A stretch of DNA of 64,000 nucleotides from Salvator merianae (GCA_003586115.2 QVOM02000049.1:17737470-17801469); one strand, 5' to 3'; shown: positions 12,380 to 25,757, counted from the first letter of the stretch. Numbers and translations are program-made. Notes: generated from the letters alone by a model not told the origin.

Positions 12380-12900
12380 CTCTACATTTTTGAGGATGCT
12401 AGAAAGAAGACTTTTTCATGCACTACTGAGTCCCGAACTTCTGAGAACATTCCCTCCACCAATGTCAATACCCGTACCTGGCATAGGCAGATAGGGACCA
12501 AAATAACTTGGGCCTCAAATACTTGAGCAAGTGTCCCATGCAGAAGCTCCCAAGCAGTAAGATCAGCAAGAGCCCTTTTTGATAGCGCCATCATCTTGGA
12601 TGTTTGAGGGATGAAGAACAGCAAGAGGGCCTTTTCAGCAGTGAACTCTAAGCCATGGAATGACCTCCAATTTGAGTGTGCATGTTTTCACCTAGCCTTG
12701 AGTTCTCAAATCCCTTTATCCTGCTAGGCTGCACTCAGGTCTGCATTCTCCTTCAGTAATGCTGGATTTAACTAATACAGCAGTTTTATTGCTTTGAATT
12801 ATGTTTTGATGTGTTTTCATTCTTTTTTCTTTTATCTTTCTTGAGACCTGACAGAGAGGAGTTAAAAATAAAAATAATAAAGATACAATATGGAAGAAGA
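12380..12900 (+). repeat. L2-type LINE 3' fragments
   Basis: Two stretches resemble the L2 C-terminal end. One starts near 12405 (GAAGACTTTTTCATGCACTA), the other near 12630 (GGCCTTTTCAGCAGTGAACT, then AAGCCATGGAATGACCTCC). An A-rich tail lies at 12865-12890. They may be two copies or one rearranged copy. Confidence 0.5.
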
Positions 12901-15384
12901 TACGAGCTCACTTTTTTGAGGCTCAAGATACTAGGATTCCATCTATTAATTTAAGCACTGCAGCCCAAGTAAGCCATACAGGTCATTCAGCAGATATACA
13001 GCATAGGTCCTTAAAACCACACTGCACCAGTTACTAGCAGCAAAACATTTTCATACTCACCAGCAACATACTGCAATAATCTACCCTGGTGATACGGCAG
13101 CGTGGTGTACAGTGAGCAAATCATCTCTGCCCAGGAGATGTTACATGGCAGATTAACAGGCTGATCTGAAAACAGACACGCTCAGCCTCACCAGCTCAGT
13201 TTTCAATGCCAGTGCTGGATTCAGGAGTTTCCTCGGACAACAAACCACAGGTCCCTGCAGCATCCCTCAGTCCCAAGAATTCATCTCTGTCTTGCCTAGA
13301 TAATTTCAACATATTGGCCTATGTCCAGCCCATCATCACTTTCAACTACAAATCCAGTACACATGAACCCTCTCTCCCAGTTAAGATGGAATAAAGAGAT
13401 AAAGATGGATACTACTATTTTTAGTCCTACTTTCCTAAGCACTTTCCCAAAAACTCCACACATGATAAATAATGTGATAAAGCTAACCCCCAACAGAACA
13501 CCATGTTACAGCCTCCAGGTGCTATTTTGTAGGAATGGCAGTGAAAGTAGATGCCAAAATACCATAAAGCAGTCACCCCTATTCCCACCTCAGATAGCCA
13601 CTCCAAGAGGATGATATGATCATTAGTATCAGAAGCTGGAGAATTAAAAGAGAACAGGCAGGGTTGCATTCTCCCCATCTATTCCTCCAACACAGTTCAC
13701 CTAGCAAATAAGGCAAGTTTTGATACTATGACCGAGTCTGAATCCAAATTAATTTAAACTGCTTCCTACAAGCATGCCTGAAACAGGCTGCCACCATTCT
13801 CTTGATATTCATAACTGAGAAGTGTTAGCTTATCATCTCTTTAATGTCCACTGTCATTACTACTGTTTCCTCACAAGTTGCTTTCCAGCAGCTAGAATTT
13901 ATTCTCTTCTTGGAACCAGCTAATTCTCTTCAGCTAGCTTCTGGAAGTCCTGATGGGCAGGAGTCAAAGAAGCACTGGGCTGGTTAAAGACCTCCAAATA
14001 TGCCCTGAGATCACAACAACCAAAAATAAATGACAAAATTAATCCCAACAGGCTGCTATAGATGCTTTCTCTGTTTTTGCTGTAACTGTAATGCCACTGC
14101 AGGTCTCTAAGGAGACCATAGCACAGTTCCATTGGCCAGATGTCAAAAGCCTTTTCATCTTCTAGAATCACACCACTGGATGGTTATTAGAGGATAAAAT
14201 GGTGATAAGGAGTGCCAGTCTTTTTTATGACCCTATACTGAGCCAGGCTCAGAAGAATATTTGCACTCAGAACATGGCAGTCTGATGTGGGAGGCTGACT
14301 TACCAGTATCCCTGTTTATACTAAATAGCTATCTAACTTGAAAGTGACACCTCCATAGCAGCAAGTCTGACAGTACAAATTTTGAAACTACTATTGCTAT
14401 ACCTTCCTCTGCTTCCTGTCACAATATATTTGTTTACAGACTCACTAACAGAATGATTCAAGGATATGAAAAACTTCTCTAAACCTTAGTGCAGTTTCTG
14501 CACTCCTTATTTTCCAAGTTTTTTTTAAAAAAAATTGTTAAAAAGTTCTTGGTCAGCAAGTTACTTTGGAAATTCATGTTTATTCTCAGAATGTACTTTT
14601 CCAATTCTCAGGGAAAGTGTTACTCATTATTTCTACTGCTTCACTACCAACAAAGCCTTTATGATTCTCATGAGGCATGAACTGCAAAAAGAAACCACCT
14701 TGTTAAAATTTTGCAAATTTTAACTGTTTTAACAGTTTCCCCAGTGTTCTTGATTGACAAAACAAAAATAAAATCAATATTATGCCTTTTATCATGATCA
14801 AATTTCACTAAAAACTGGAAAAGGTATTTGAGCAAACAGTACACAGCTTTTTGAGAAATATGCTCAAGTATGCACAATTTACAGAGCTACACAAAGCTAG
14901 ACAGAATCAAAGTGCTAATCTGTATCATTTTTCAAGTTAAGTACAAATATGCGACTGCAGCTACAAATGAATACAAGTGAAAACTACTACTTGCAAGTTA
15001 GGTTCTCCATAGTTTACAAAACATACAGAGAAAAACTATAGAGTTCTAGACACAAGGGGGTTGACATTTTATTTATCACAAAATGCTGCAGGCATTTATT
15101 TTGAGAACAAGAACAAGTGGTCTTAGCTCAACGACGTTTTAATGTATTTATTGGCAGCATGTATAGCCTGCATTCGCCAAGTGGTCTGAAGCAGTATAAT
15201 AAGATGAAAACTGAATAAAAACAATTAAAATCCATAAAACCTGGCATATATGAAAATTGAATTCAAAAGCAATCAGTTGTTGCTGTTTCAGGTGCCACAA
15301 AACTCTATTCTTGTTTTTTGATGGACCAGGTGTGATTACTTTGAAGATTACCTGGAAGCTGGACCTAGGGCTGAATGCTGCACC
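12901..15384. other. Unique AT-rich sequence
   Basis: No coding exon, RNA gene or classifiable repeat seen on either strand. In the HIVEP1 model this is intron. Confidence 0.4.
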
Positions 15385-15790
15385 TTGACTGCTCCCTGGA
15401 GACTCTGGCCAGACCCACCTCAAATATCTGAAGGAACACCATACAGTCCTGCCTGGATATTAAGGTCACAGAGAAAGGCCCTTCTTATTGTTCTTCCAAC
15501 CTTAGAGATTCAAGGGATGAAGGCACCTGAGTGGGCCTTTTCTGTGATGGTTCCCAAGCTCTGGACAGCTTCCCAGACAAGGTACACCAAGAGCCAATGT
15601 TCTATGATTTTCGGCACCTAGTTAAAATCTATCTCTTCATCCCGGCCTTTGAAGTTTAGCTCCCTCCTAATGTTGCCCTGCTAGGATGGGAGGGCTGTAT
15701 TTATTTTATTCATTTTTAAGTTTTGTGACCCACCTAAAAGCTTCAGGTGAACAACGGGATATAAATATTTCGAAAAAAATAAGTAAATAC
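15385..15790 (+). repeat. L2-type LINE 3' end
   Basis: C-terminal L2 coding remnant (GGGCCTTTTCTGTGATGGTT, CCCAAGCTCTGGACAGCTTC, then a HLVKIYLFIP-like frame). After it come a 3' UTR with TATTTATTTTATTCATTTTT and the end CAACGGGATATAAATATTT plus an A-rich tail. Confidence 0.75.
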
Positions 15791-18591
15791 TCCTTCAGAT
15801 CTCATTTTACAATCTGAAGTTGTCTGCTACTGGGAGTTAAGATAATATTTTCCACCCAGTAAGCACCTAAAAATCTAGTAGTTCCTCATAATAGTTCTTA
15901 TATATTAGTTCTTACATACACATTTTTATTGTTTAAATACTTGCACAAGTACATCAAAAAAAATCAACATCAATAGCAGTAACAACAAAGAGAAAATCAA
16001 CAAGGTTACTAAGGAACATTATGGGAGCCAAGCCAGAGTGACAGAGGATGATATTTGGGTGGGGTAAAGTCCAAGGATGATGGTTCAAAAGTTAGGAATT
16101 TATGCCAGGTTGTGTAGAAGGATAACTCATCAATTTGACCCTGGAGATTATGGATCTGGGCACTGATACAGCCCTATGTTACTATCCACAGAGAAACATA
16201 CCAACTTGAGAGAGTATAGAGTGAAGTACGTTTCCATTTTGTTGCCAGCACTTGTTTAGAAGCTAAAATCATGATGTCTAAGAGTCTAAAGTATTGACTT
16301 CGGTGGAAGGATAGCTCTGTAGTTCCACAATAAACACAAGTCTGGTAACCAAGCTATAGATACACAGAGCATAGTTTCTATTTCTGCATGCACTGCTTTC
16401 CAAAAAGTTTATACTAAGGTTTGTACTAAGCATATTATTTCTATTCTCAACTAACTCTATCCATTAGCAAAATAAAATAAAGTTTCTAAGACCCCATAGG
16501 AAAAAAAAACAGAAAATACTGTGCAAACACTTCCATCACTATGTACAATAACCACATGATGTGGCTTGACATTAAAATATTTAGCTGAAGACAACCAGCA
16601 TATGAGTTGAAGCAAGGTAGTGGTTAGGAACATGAGTTCTGGAAATGCTTAGTTGTATCTCTACTCAGACGTGTACAGTCAGAAAACCACTACATTTCAG
16701 CTACAGTCTTCCTTTTCCTACGCAGCAACAGGAGAATGAGAAAACTGGCCCACTTTCTTACCAAAGAGAACTACAACCCAGCAACGTACAAGATGTACTA
16801 AAAACTCCTTGAAAAAGGAATTCAGTGATGCACCCAAGTAAAACAACTCTCTGGACCATCAAGGAATTTGCACATAGCCTTATGGATTGCAAGGTTTTCA
16901 GCCTTTCTTCCCAGTTCTATCACTCCAACAGGGGGCTTATTATTCAGTGGAGAAAGAGAAAAGAGATTCCCAATCTTCCTGGCCCCTACCCTCTCTATTC
17001 ATCCACATTCTGCCAGGTCCCGAGATCTGGCTTGAAGCAGTTCTATAAACAGTAAGCACATGTCAATATCTGAAAGAAAAATATTGATCTTAATGGGACT
17101 AAATATTTTTCTCCAGACTGAAACACAGATTTTGCAGTACAGCCTAGACCTGATCCATAGCAAACACAGATGGGATTGCATCAAGATGTTCTGCAGTATG
17201 TTCACTCAAACTGAAATATGCTTATCCTGGAATCAGATTGCCAAAAGAGAAACTCGGGTAACTAATATTTCTGGCTTTGATATTAGGTAACAATATTTTA
17301 AAAGCTATTACATATTCAGGCTTCCAATCACAAGGTGTGCTTGATAAACACAGTTGCCTGCCTCAGTATCTCTTTTTCTCCTTGTAACATTGAAGATGCT
17401 TTCTCAGTTAACTTCCAGAAGGCAAAACCTGCACACAGCAATATATTGATCAGATAATGGCAAACCACAATCCTTGATTTTAATACTAGAGGGAAGAGTT
17501 GCAACTTCTTATCTCTGTGGTGTTCAGAAGACATTAGCAAGACCAGAAGTAGCGTTTTTCACCAGGCAACGCTGCTGTTACCCAAATAAAATAACCACAC
17601 AGAGACATCCTTTTACTTGCAGCACTAGCCAAATTAAAAGTGCACTCTTTGCTGTTCTTTCTTCTTCTATTCCGATTTCTATTTTTCTGCCCTTTTAATC
17701 CATATGTACATGCACCTGTCAGTTAAGTATCACATGTTATGCACTGTACAAAGTGTGCTATAATCCACAAAGCAAACTCCATAACGAACAGGTTGATCTT
17801 TATGGTGCAGTAATACTTTTAGTCTTTAACCTCTGCAGGAACGTTCTTGATTTCAAAGGAAACATCTTCAGAAATATTCTCAGACTGGATTTCACTCCAT
17901 TGCCATAACAGTATAACACTTAAAAAAACCTACCAAAATGTAACAGCAATTAAATCAACATAAAATTTAAGCAGTGCAGCAATAAGTCAAGTTAACCCCC
18001 AGCCCAGTACTACTACTAAAAACACATACACATTTGCATCAATCATGATTTCTCAGGTTTTTCAAAGCAGCATGCCACCCTTACATTCCACTTTTCTTGG
18101 TTGCCATACAGCAAACCTCACTGACCATGGCACAAACCAAAGGGATGTCGCTTGACTATTTTAATGCATGGGGAATTAGTATGGGAGGCAACACTCCTTG
18201 AAGTATTTAGGCCCTAAAACCTTGAAAAAGATATCAGTATCAATTCTTTAAATCTGACTTTGTACTTACTGGCAGACAATGCACTTTTCCCCAAGATCTG
18301 TGTGACATGTTCTCAAGAAGCTAATATGCTGAGTAACTTTGCATTAACTGTACTGTCTTCAAGGGCAGCCCCCTTCTGTTCTGTTCTATTCTAATAATGC
18401 ATTGAGAACACTACTAGCAATACTGTGAGGCTAATTCTTCCAGAATGGAAGTAGCTGGAGAAGAAGCTGGAATCATTATAAGGTACCTTGTCTTCAAGGC
18501 CTTCTTCTAAAAATTTCCAGCCTAAGAATCTTCTCTATCAAGAAAAGTATAACCATCCAAAACAGTCTACCCATAGATCAATGTTATTTAG
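15791..18591. other. Mostly unique sequence, one possible SINE
   Basis: A weak plus-strand tRNA-like head may lie at about 16615-16680 (GTAGTGGTTAGGAACATGAG). A short frame at 17328-17540 (minus) reads well for 30 residues but matches nothing I know. Confidence 0.35.
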
Positions 18592-18770
18592 AACATAAGG
18601 GGAGCCCTGCTGAATCGGGCCAAACCCTATCTCACGCAGTGGTCCACCAACTGCTTCTGGGCATTCTCAAGAAGAAGACAAACACAAAACCTTCACCAGC
18701 TCTCAACTTCTTGAAAATGGCCTTTAGAGACATCCTGCCTGTCTCTTGAACCTGGAAGCAATACCTAGAC
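18592..18770 (-). repeat. CR1-type LINE 3' end, minus strand
   Basis: Starts GAACATAAGGGGAGCCCTGC and contains CAGTGGTCCACCAACTGCTTCTGGGCATTCTC, written here in part. It is the inverted 3' UTR of the CR1-type element also seen at 44150-44450 and 47391-47710. Cut by the MITE at 18775. Confidence 0.7.
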
Positions 18771-18774
18771 ATCA

Positions 18775-19212
18775 AATGCCTGTTTGCACTTTCCACCATG
18801 CAATGCTTCTCAGAGAACATTCCACAGTGGAACAGACCCCGCAGCAGGGTCTTAGAACAGAATGCCAACAGGATACCAGTATTCATGGTGTAAATACTGG
18901 CATCCTGCTAGTGTCCTGCTTGCGTTCTTCACCATAACAGTGGCCAGGAAACTGCCATGGTGACTGGCAACGCCACAGATCGCACAGATGTAGCTGTGCA
19001 ACACAGCTGTGCTTTTGCACCCAGAAGCGGGTGTGAACACACTTTACCGGGAGCAGTCTAGCTGCTCCCGGTACAGCTGTGGAACACAATTTAGTGCTCC
19101 ACAGGTAGAAACAATCAGGAGCAGCTGGAGTCTTTGCACACTTTGTGGAGGCACTTGAGTAATGAGCATCCCCAACTCTCACTAGCTTCAAGTGCAAACA
19201 GGCCCCAATTTT
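18775..19212. mobile_element. MITE family X, copy 1
   Basis: Inverted ends: GCCTGTTTGCACTTTCCA on the left, AAGTGCAAACAGGCCCC on the right. The interior has CACCCAGAAGCGGGTGTGAA and a GGGAGCAG...CTGCTCCC hairpin, shared with 19235-19650 and, inverted, with 46206-46640. Non-coding. Confidence 0.6.
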
Positions 19213-19234
19213 AGTAGCCATTGATACATCTTAG

Positions 19235-19650
19235 CTGGGTTCACACTTACCAGCCTAGTATGCTATAACAATACTATAGTAGGTTGCTAAAGACCTAGCG
19301 CAGAAATGGCCATCCGCACTTCAAGTGTTGGAAAAGCCCCATAGCAGGTGAGCAACACTCGAAGTACCCATGGCCAGGTCAGGTCACCACGGTAACTTCC
19401 ACACAACATCCAGCGTGTGCTCTGACACTGTGGTGACAATCTGGATCCTGCACATGACTATACAGTCACCATCCACTGCCACGCCCACTCACCATGCAGC
19501 ACCCAGAAGAGGATGTGAATGCACCATCCAGGAGTGAGCTAGCTGCTTCTGGTAAGCATGTGGACTGTTTTTTAGCAGTCCACCACTATATGGTCTGGGG
19601 AAGCTGTGTCAACTTCTGGTGAGTTGCCACAGCTTCCCAGTGCATACCGG
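19235..19650. mobile_element. MITE family X, copy 2
   Basis: Adjacent to copy 1. Shares the block CACCCAGAAGAGGATGTGAA followed by AGCTAGCTGCTTCTGG and a GTCCAC end. The terminal repeats are degraded (GGGTTCACACTTACC on the left, GCATACCGGCCT on the right). Confidence 0.45.
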
Positions 19651-20017
19651 CCTCTAGGTGAAAAAATACTTTCCCTTGTCCGTTCTAAGTCTTCTGTCCA
19701 TTAGCTTCATAGACTGCCTCTTGGTTCTAGCGTATTGCGATAGAGAAAAGAATTTTTCACAATCCATCTTTTCCACACCATACATGATTTTACATATCTC
19801 GATCATATCACTTCTTAAACACCATCTTTCAAGCCTGATTTTGTAAGGTGTTCCAGACCCTTGAACATCTAGGATCAAATAATCTCCCCCCCGCCCCCCC
19901 GCATTCTAATGGTCTAGCTGATTTATTCAGGAACAATGGAAGAACATGGTTCAGGCACGGGAAGAAATGGTCCATAATATCCTACAAAGTACAAGGGAAA
20001 AAGTCTGAGAATAGATT

Positions 20018-20058
20018 AGATCAGATAGTGATAGTGATAGTGATAGTGATAATAAGCC
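20018..20058. repeat. TAGTGA hexamer microsatellite
   Basis: About five tandem units of GATAGT/AGTGAT. A short CT/CA dinucleotide run follows at about 20120-20146. Confidence 0.85.
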
Positions 20059-20559
20059 CGTTCCCATTATACTTGGTCACTGTTTTCACATTAAAAGGCA
20101 AAATACGCATGCCACGTGTGCTCTCTCTCTCACACACACACACATATGTCTGTCTGTCAATTTAGCAGGAAGAGACCCTCATGAAAAAAAGACAACCTAA
20201 AACCTTAAAACTTATCTTTTTAATAAGAATCATCCTTGGCACAGATCTAATAAATCTCCTAGAAGACACCAGTACAATACTCAAGGTATTTTAATATTCT
20301 GAATAACTAGGCATTTACATAAATCAGTCTGAATCACTACATATCATAAATTTTACTATTCAAATGTATTGTCTTCAGCGTACTAAAAAGAAATTCTAGG
20401 GAGAATGTTGGTTATGATCAGGATTGTATGCAAACTCTGTCATACTTAAAAAGAATGCATGCAAAGAAAGAAATGCAGTGTGCTTTTCATTTCATTAAAC
20501 TTCACAACACAAATGAGAAGCAGAACTTCAGTTTTACTGTGTAAGTTGCAAATGGAAAT

Positions 20560-21600
20560 CTAGTTATGGCCCTCTCCTTGAGATCCGAGTACTTGGACAG
20601 ATCTATATGGGAGAAGGGATTCCTTCAAATAACCAGGGCCCAAGTCATTTAGGGTTTAATATGCTACCCATCAACACCTTGAATTGGGCTCAGTAACAAA
20701 TAGGCAGGCACTGCAAATCTTTCAAGACTGGCATAACGTGCATTCAGCAAGAAACTCCCATCAGCAATAGAGCTGCTGCATTCTGCACTAGTTCCAGCTT
20801 CCAGGTTATCTCCAAGGATAGCCCCATGTTGAATGCATTACAGTACTCTAATCTAAAGGTTATCAAAGCAGGGATCACTGTGGCCAAGTTATCCCTATCC
20901 AGGAAAGGCCGAAGCTGGCAAACCAGTCAGAAATGGAGGTAGGCCTTCCTGGCTACCACTACCACATGGGTCTCAAATTCAAACCATGAATCCAGGAGCA
21001 CCCTCAAACCATGCACCTTTCTGGGGCAAAACAACTCCCATCCAGAATCAGATGCCCTTAATTTTCTGCCCTCTAGATCCTGCAACACACAGTACCTCTG
21101 CCTTGTCTGGATTCCATTTCAACTTACTGGTCCACATCCAACCCATTACTGCCTCCAGGCAGTCATTGAGCACTAGAATTCCTACCCAGAAGAAACAGAA
21201 AGATAGAGTCAGGTGGCACCTCACCCTAAAACTCCCGAAGACCTCTCCCAGGAGCTTCATACAGATGTTAAAGAGCATAGGAGACAAAACCAAACTCTGG
21301 GGAACTCCACGAGAAAGTTCCCAGGGCTTAGAACAAAAGTTCCCCATTGCTACTTTCTGGAACCTACTTCTGAGTTAGAAGGTGAACCACTGTAAGCCAC
21401 TGCCTCTGAAACCACTCCAGCAAAATACTATGGTCGATGGTAACGAAAGCGATCAAGGAGAACCAACGGGGTCACACTGCCCCTTTCCCTCTCTCAATAA
21501 AGGTCATATTCAGGGCATCCAAGGGAGTTGCCATGACAAATCCCCACATAAAACCAACTTAGAATGGGTCTAGATAATCCGTTTCCTCCATACATGCCTA
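20560..21600 (-). mobile_element. L2-clade LINE, minus strand, RT to C-terminus
   Basis: Minus-strand frames give, from right to left, the RT start (about 21450-21380), SRGVPQSLVLSPMLFNICMK (about 21310-21250), KLKWNPDKAEVLCV (about 21120-21070), then VLLDSWFEFETHVVVVARKA and FLDRDNLATVI (about 20990-20880). The piece carrying the YADD box is disrupted (a non-homologous stretch near 21200). Inactive. Confidence 0.8.
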
Positions 21601-22884
21601 TAGCTAGTAGCCACCAACTTCTCCAACACCTTGCCCAATATTATGATACCCATAATTCACACCATATAAGGCACACTGATGTATAAAGTGCACTCATAAA
21701 AATAGGATGCAGGGTGATTTAGGAGAAATTATTTTGAAAAAAAAATGTGGGACTTTTTGCTGTAGCAAAAAATACAGTGCTTTTCTGTAACATTTGGATA
21801 TTAGGACATTCCAACATTAGAAAATTCCAAGAGAGCAGCATGTGCTAAGAAATCAGGACACCTCTTTAAAAAAATATACATGCTCAGTTAGTCTTTAAGT
21901 TCAATGGATACAGTTCTGAGATTTTTAAATTCCAGCAGCAAACAGAACATGGAGTCACTGTTGCAGATAATATCCTGTGCTGTTTGGGGTGACCTTCTTC
22001 CGTTTCCTAGGTCCACTGGGACAGTACTGACACTGTTGCACTGCCAAATATACTGTGCCTACTAAAATTTATTCCTTTTAGTTTTTAGCAACAGCAGTGT
22101 TCCCTTTATTTCAGGTGCAAATGGACTTAAAAGTAACGACACTTAAAATTATGAAAATGACACTGTTACCACCTGCACTTTTATACTACTATCCACATTC
22201 CTAAGTTTATCTGCAGTACACAGTGCTTTAGATCAAAGATATAAATATAAAGAAACATAAAGCATTATTTCCTCATTTGGTTTACTTAAATTCAGCTTAG
22301 TAAAGTATGAACTTGAACTTAAAACTTAAAAGTTTTATTGTTCTGTGTTTTCCATGCAGAACACCAGGGGCTTGTAGGGGTGTATATCTGTGCATTGACA
22401 CACAATCCCAGCTTAGCCAGATTCAGCAAACCCTGAAAAATTCGAAGGCAGGTCAGAACTTCCTTCATCCTTATTAACATGGGTGAAAAATTACGAAATA
22501 CTGAATGTGGATGATGGAGTAGTTTAGTTTGTTTCTCAACCCTGCAGTCAAATTATATACGATATTGGCTTAATTTTTGCCAGGGAGGGGGAGCATCCCA
22601 AAACTGAAAAATTGTACTTATTATTTAAACAGAACTACAGCCTCCAAACACAGTGTTCAGACACAGCCCCATCTAGAAATTCTTGCTAGCACTTTAATAA
22701 AAAAAAACAACCTCCATGCAATTCTCAATTTTGCAGAGTTCAGCTCTGCACTGAACCCTGCTGAATCACAGAATAGATCTAGCGTGGAGTCAAACCCACA
22801 CACCACCACAAAAAGTGTAAGCTTCAAATTCTACAAATGTCACAGTATGAACCCACCAAGGAAATAGCTCCACGTTCTTTTGCA
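21601..22884. other. Unique AT-rich sequence
   Basis: No gene seen. A short stretch at about 21655-21720 (ACCATATAAGGCACACTGAT, then AAAGTGCACTC) resembles a widespread vertebrate non-coding repeat, but I cannot name it. Confidence 0.35.
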
Positions 22885-23042
22885 GAGCTCAAAGTGGGTA
22901 CACTCTTCTCATCTGTCCATTTTATCCTCACAAGAACACTGAGTTAGGTGAGGCTCAGAAGTAGAGACTGGTTCAAGGTCACCCAGTCTGTGTGAGGATT
23001 CAGACCCAAATACTCCTAAGGTTTCTAGTTTAACCACTGCTA
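22885..23042 (-). repeat. tRNA-derived SINE, minus strand
   Basis: Minus-strand reading: AGCAGTGGTTAAACTAG head, GGGTCTGAATCCTC B-box, CTGGGTGACCTTGAAC, then a GTGAGGATAAAATGG body. Same family as 11487-11745. Confidence 0.7.
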
Positions 23043-23794
23043 AAACGCATTGCATTTCTGGAACATGATAAAATGATGAACCATGCAGAATGTACTTTCA
23101 AACTATAAATAAAAACAAAAAACTGTATGTGAAGATCCTAAAATTCATGCAAATCTCCAAATATATTTATTGAAATTTTTCTTCCATTAGCAAGACCAAT
23201 ATAATCAGGACTTCAGAAATCCTAGATGCTCAGTAGACTTGGACTTTAGAAATTTTGTATTTACTCAATCACATTCAAGAAATGTTACAAAAACATTATG
23301 CTCACTGCCTGTGACATAAATATTTACAAAATGCAAGATTATGTTTTGTGGGCAATCAACTAGCAACTCCAAATACTTACTTCACAGCTGACAGTGTTTT
23401 TATGTTTGGGGGTAGAGAAACTACAGTACTGGCCATCATTTCATTCAGATTACCAAGACCATTTTTTTCCTCTCTCTTTTAAAGTGGTGTAATTTACTAG
23501 CCATACGGTTACAGGAAGCTGTACAATCCACAAAAGTGCTTCAATCTACCAGAAATTCAAGAATCACCCACAATATGTATTTTACAATGTAAATGTATTT
23601 TTCTCTAGAAACTGAGAGTGAAAGTAAGTAATTTTAACACAATAAAAAGTGAAAATGAGATAACTAGTTCTTGCATAAGAACAGGATAAAACTATTTCAA
23701 GGTTGCTTAGGCTCCACTATCAGCAAATCCAAACACAGTTTCACATTGTTTATGCTTAGACTGAGAACCAAGTTATTATTAAAAGCCTCAGTAT

Positions 23795-23945
23795 TTAAGT
23801 TATCCCTTGCCAACTATGGAAGCTAAGCGGTACTGGACCTGGCAAGTATTTGGACAGGATGATGTAGGGTACAAAAAATATCTTGGAAAAAGGCAATGGC
23901 AAAACACTTCTTTACTCTTACCAAGAAAACTGCATACATTTGTTC
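23795..23945 (+). repeat. 5S rRNA-derived SINE
   Basis: The head GGAAGCTAAGCGGTACTGGA plus CCTGGCAAGTATTTGGACAG matches the internal promoter region of 5S rRNA (the A-box and C-box part). The body GGCAATGGCAAAACACTTC followed by ACCAAGAAAACTGCAT is shared with the tRNA-headed SINE at 40905-41095. Confidence 0.75.
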
Positions 23946-23982
23946 ACTTAGACACCAGGAACCAAACTTAACCTAGGAACAT

Positions 23983-24118
23983 AGGCTGCACCCAGATGTC
24001 GCTTACTTATTCCGCTGTATTTGGATATTCCAGAATAATGCATGGACATCCAGGCTTTATTCCAGAATATCCATGTAAAGTGGAATAAGTAAGCGAAGTC
24101 TGAATGCAGCCATATTTG
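23983..24118. mobile_element. Short palindromic MITE
   Basis: Near-palindrome: GGCTGCACCCAGATGTCGCT ... CTTACTTATTCC on the left, GGAATAAGTAAGCG ... GAATGCAGCC on the right. TATTCCAGAATA blocks mirror each other in the centre. About 135 bp. Confidence 0.6.
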
Positions 24119-25757
24119 CTTATCCTTAAAAGTGTACATCTTGGAAAATAAGTTTAGAAATTCTGCAGGCCTGAGAGGCTTATGAAAGCTGGTTGATCTC
24201 GCCAAAATGCTAAACAACAATTTCATTTTTCTACTATTTTGCCAGCCTAGATGGTTACAAAGCAGATTAAAAGCAAACTCTCAATGCTGCCTCTAAGCCA
24301 AAAAGGCTGCCCAAATTTCCACAAGGCAGAGAAAAGTATAAATATTGCAACTGTAACGATGTTCCGGACAGATAGCAGTTCCCACTTTATCAAAATAAAA
24401 TATATTGGAGAATCTCTATGGTGACATTACACATGACAGATTTAAAGGTGTTTACAATCATAATTAAATCTCTTTGAACAAATGTGGACTGTCATTTTAC
24501 AGTAAGAAAACTTGTTTCATTTGGTCACTGACAGCAATACAGCATACCAGTAGCAATAGTGAACCAGGAGGAATCAGAAACATTACCCATTACAAACTTA
24601 TTATTTCATGCTTTCAAAAATGTTCTTTAAATACAGTTGCTTAAATTAACGATCCAAACGTAATGATTTAAATTCATTATCCCTTAGCCATTAAAGTACA
24701 ACCATGCAATATACATATGCTAATCTTATTGCTGGACAAGCAGACAGTAGTGTAGTTTCAGGCCACCTAACAAACAGGTCCAATATTGCACTCACCCACA
24801 AGAACCCATATACTATCAAAATAGACAGTACCAGGCATTTATCTGAAATGGTACACATAACTACAATTCCAGCAACAAGAACAGCTAACATCAATTGCTA
24901 CAGCAGGCAAGTCAAGATACAAATCTAGTATTATTTATGTGGCATGTGTCATAAAGTTTTGTATTTTATTAGGTTCTTTTGTTCAAGAAAAATGTATGGG
25001 TCTTAAAGATAGCAAAAAAAAAATCAGAAACTCTATCCAAACCTGCATTAAATATTCTTTATGTAACTATATATAACTACTTTATGTCCATTAGGCATCT
25101 ATGACAACTCTCCATTTTAGTATCATAGCACCATTGTAATAAGAAACTATCCTATATTATCTGTGTAGTGACCCTCGAACATAATCTCATTCTTAATTCT
25201 TTTAGAAACCAAAGTCCTTGTAAGGCTGCGGATTTTTTGTAATGCTCACCAGTTTAGATATGATAATACATTAAAAGAACAACTGAATCCTTACAGATCC
25301 TATAGCACTGAAAAAGATCAAGGTTGGAAAGCAAATCTTTGAATTCTATCGAATGTTTTACAATAGTAATTCAAGCCTGAAGAGTTCAGTGCAACTGAGT
25401 AAAATGCAATCCAACCAACACAGCCAGCTCAAAGATATTATTTTATATCCCTTTTGTTGTATTCCTTATTGGAATTTTAACATCTAGGAACAAAATGTAG
25501 CTACAGCTCTAAGTAAGAGACAAAAAACTATGCTTATCTCTTTCAAACCATTTCCATTACAAGAATCTTTGAGATTACTTAAATCTCTACCTATTTATTA
25601 TATAACTATGCCATTCAAACCCCAGAGTTCTTCAGGCTTTTTTACATAATTTTAAAAATGAAAATAATTTGTTTAAGTCTGGGATAACTTAATTTTGATC
25701 ATTCAATTTATATTTGTTTTAAAAGTTTGCCTTTCTATACCAGAGCTTCCTTCTTAC
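24119..25757 (-). other. HIVEP1 intron downstream of the start exon, repeat-poor
   Basis: Unique AT-rich DNA. It holds one cryptic exon-like segment at 25250-25307 (minus strand; see findings) but no coding exon continuing the HIVEP1 frame. Confidence 0.55.

Noticed and set aside
17328..17540. Minus-strand frame with GEKEILRQA, considered as the next HIVEP1 exon
   Set aside because: HIVEP1 has a superficially similar stretch after the start exon, but the surrounding residues do not align and the phase and acceptor do not fit.
23386..23505. Minus-strand open stretch ending at a GTAAGT donor near 23380, reading like a coding exon (contains EMMASTVVSLPPNIKTLSAV)
   Set aside because: The acceptor side lacks a pyrimidine tract, the phase does not continue the HIVEP1 start exon without a stop, and I know no protein with this sequence.
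23609..23623. Plus-strand 15-nt micro-exon between TTTTTCTCTAG and GTAAGT
   Set aside because: Good splice motifs, but no plus-strand gene around it and the locus reads as an intron of a minus-strand gene. Most likely chance.
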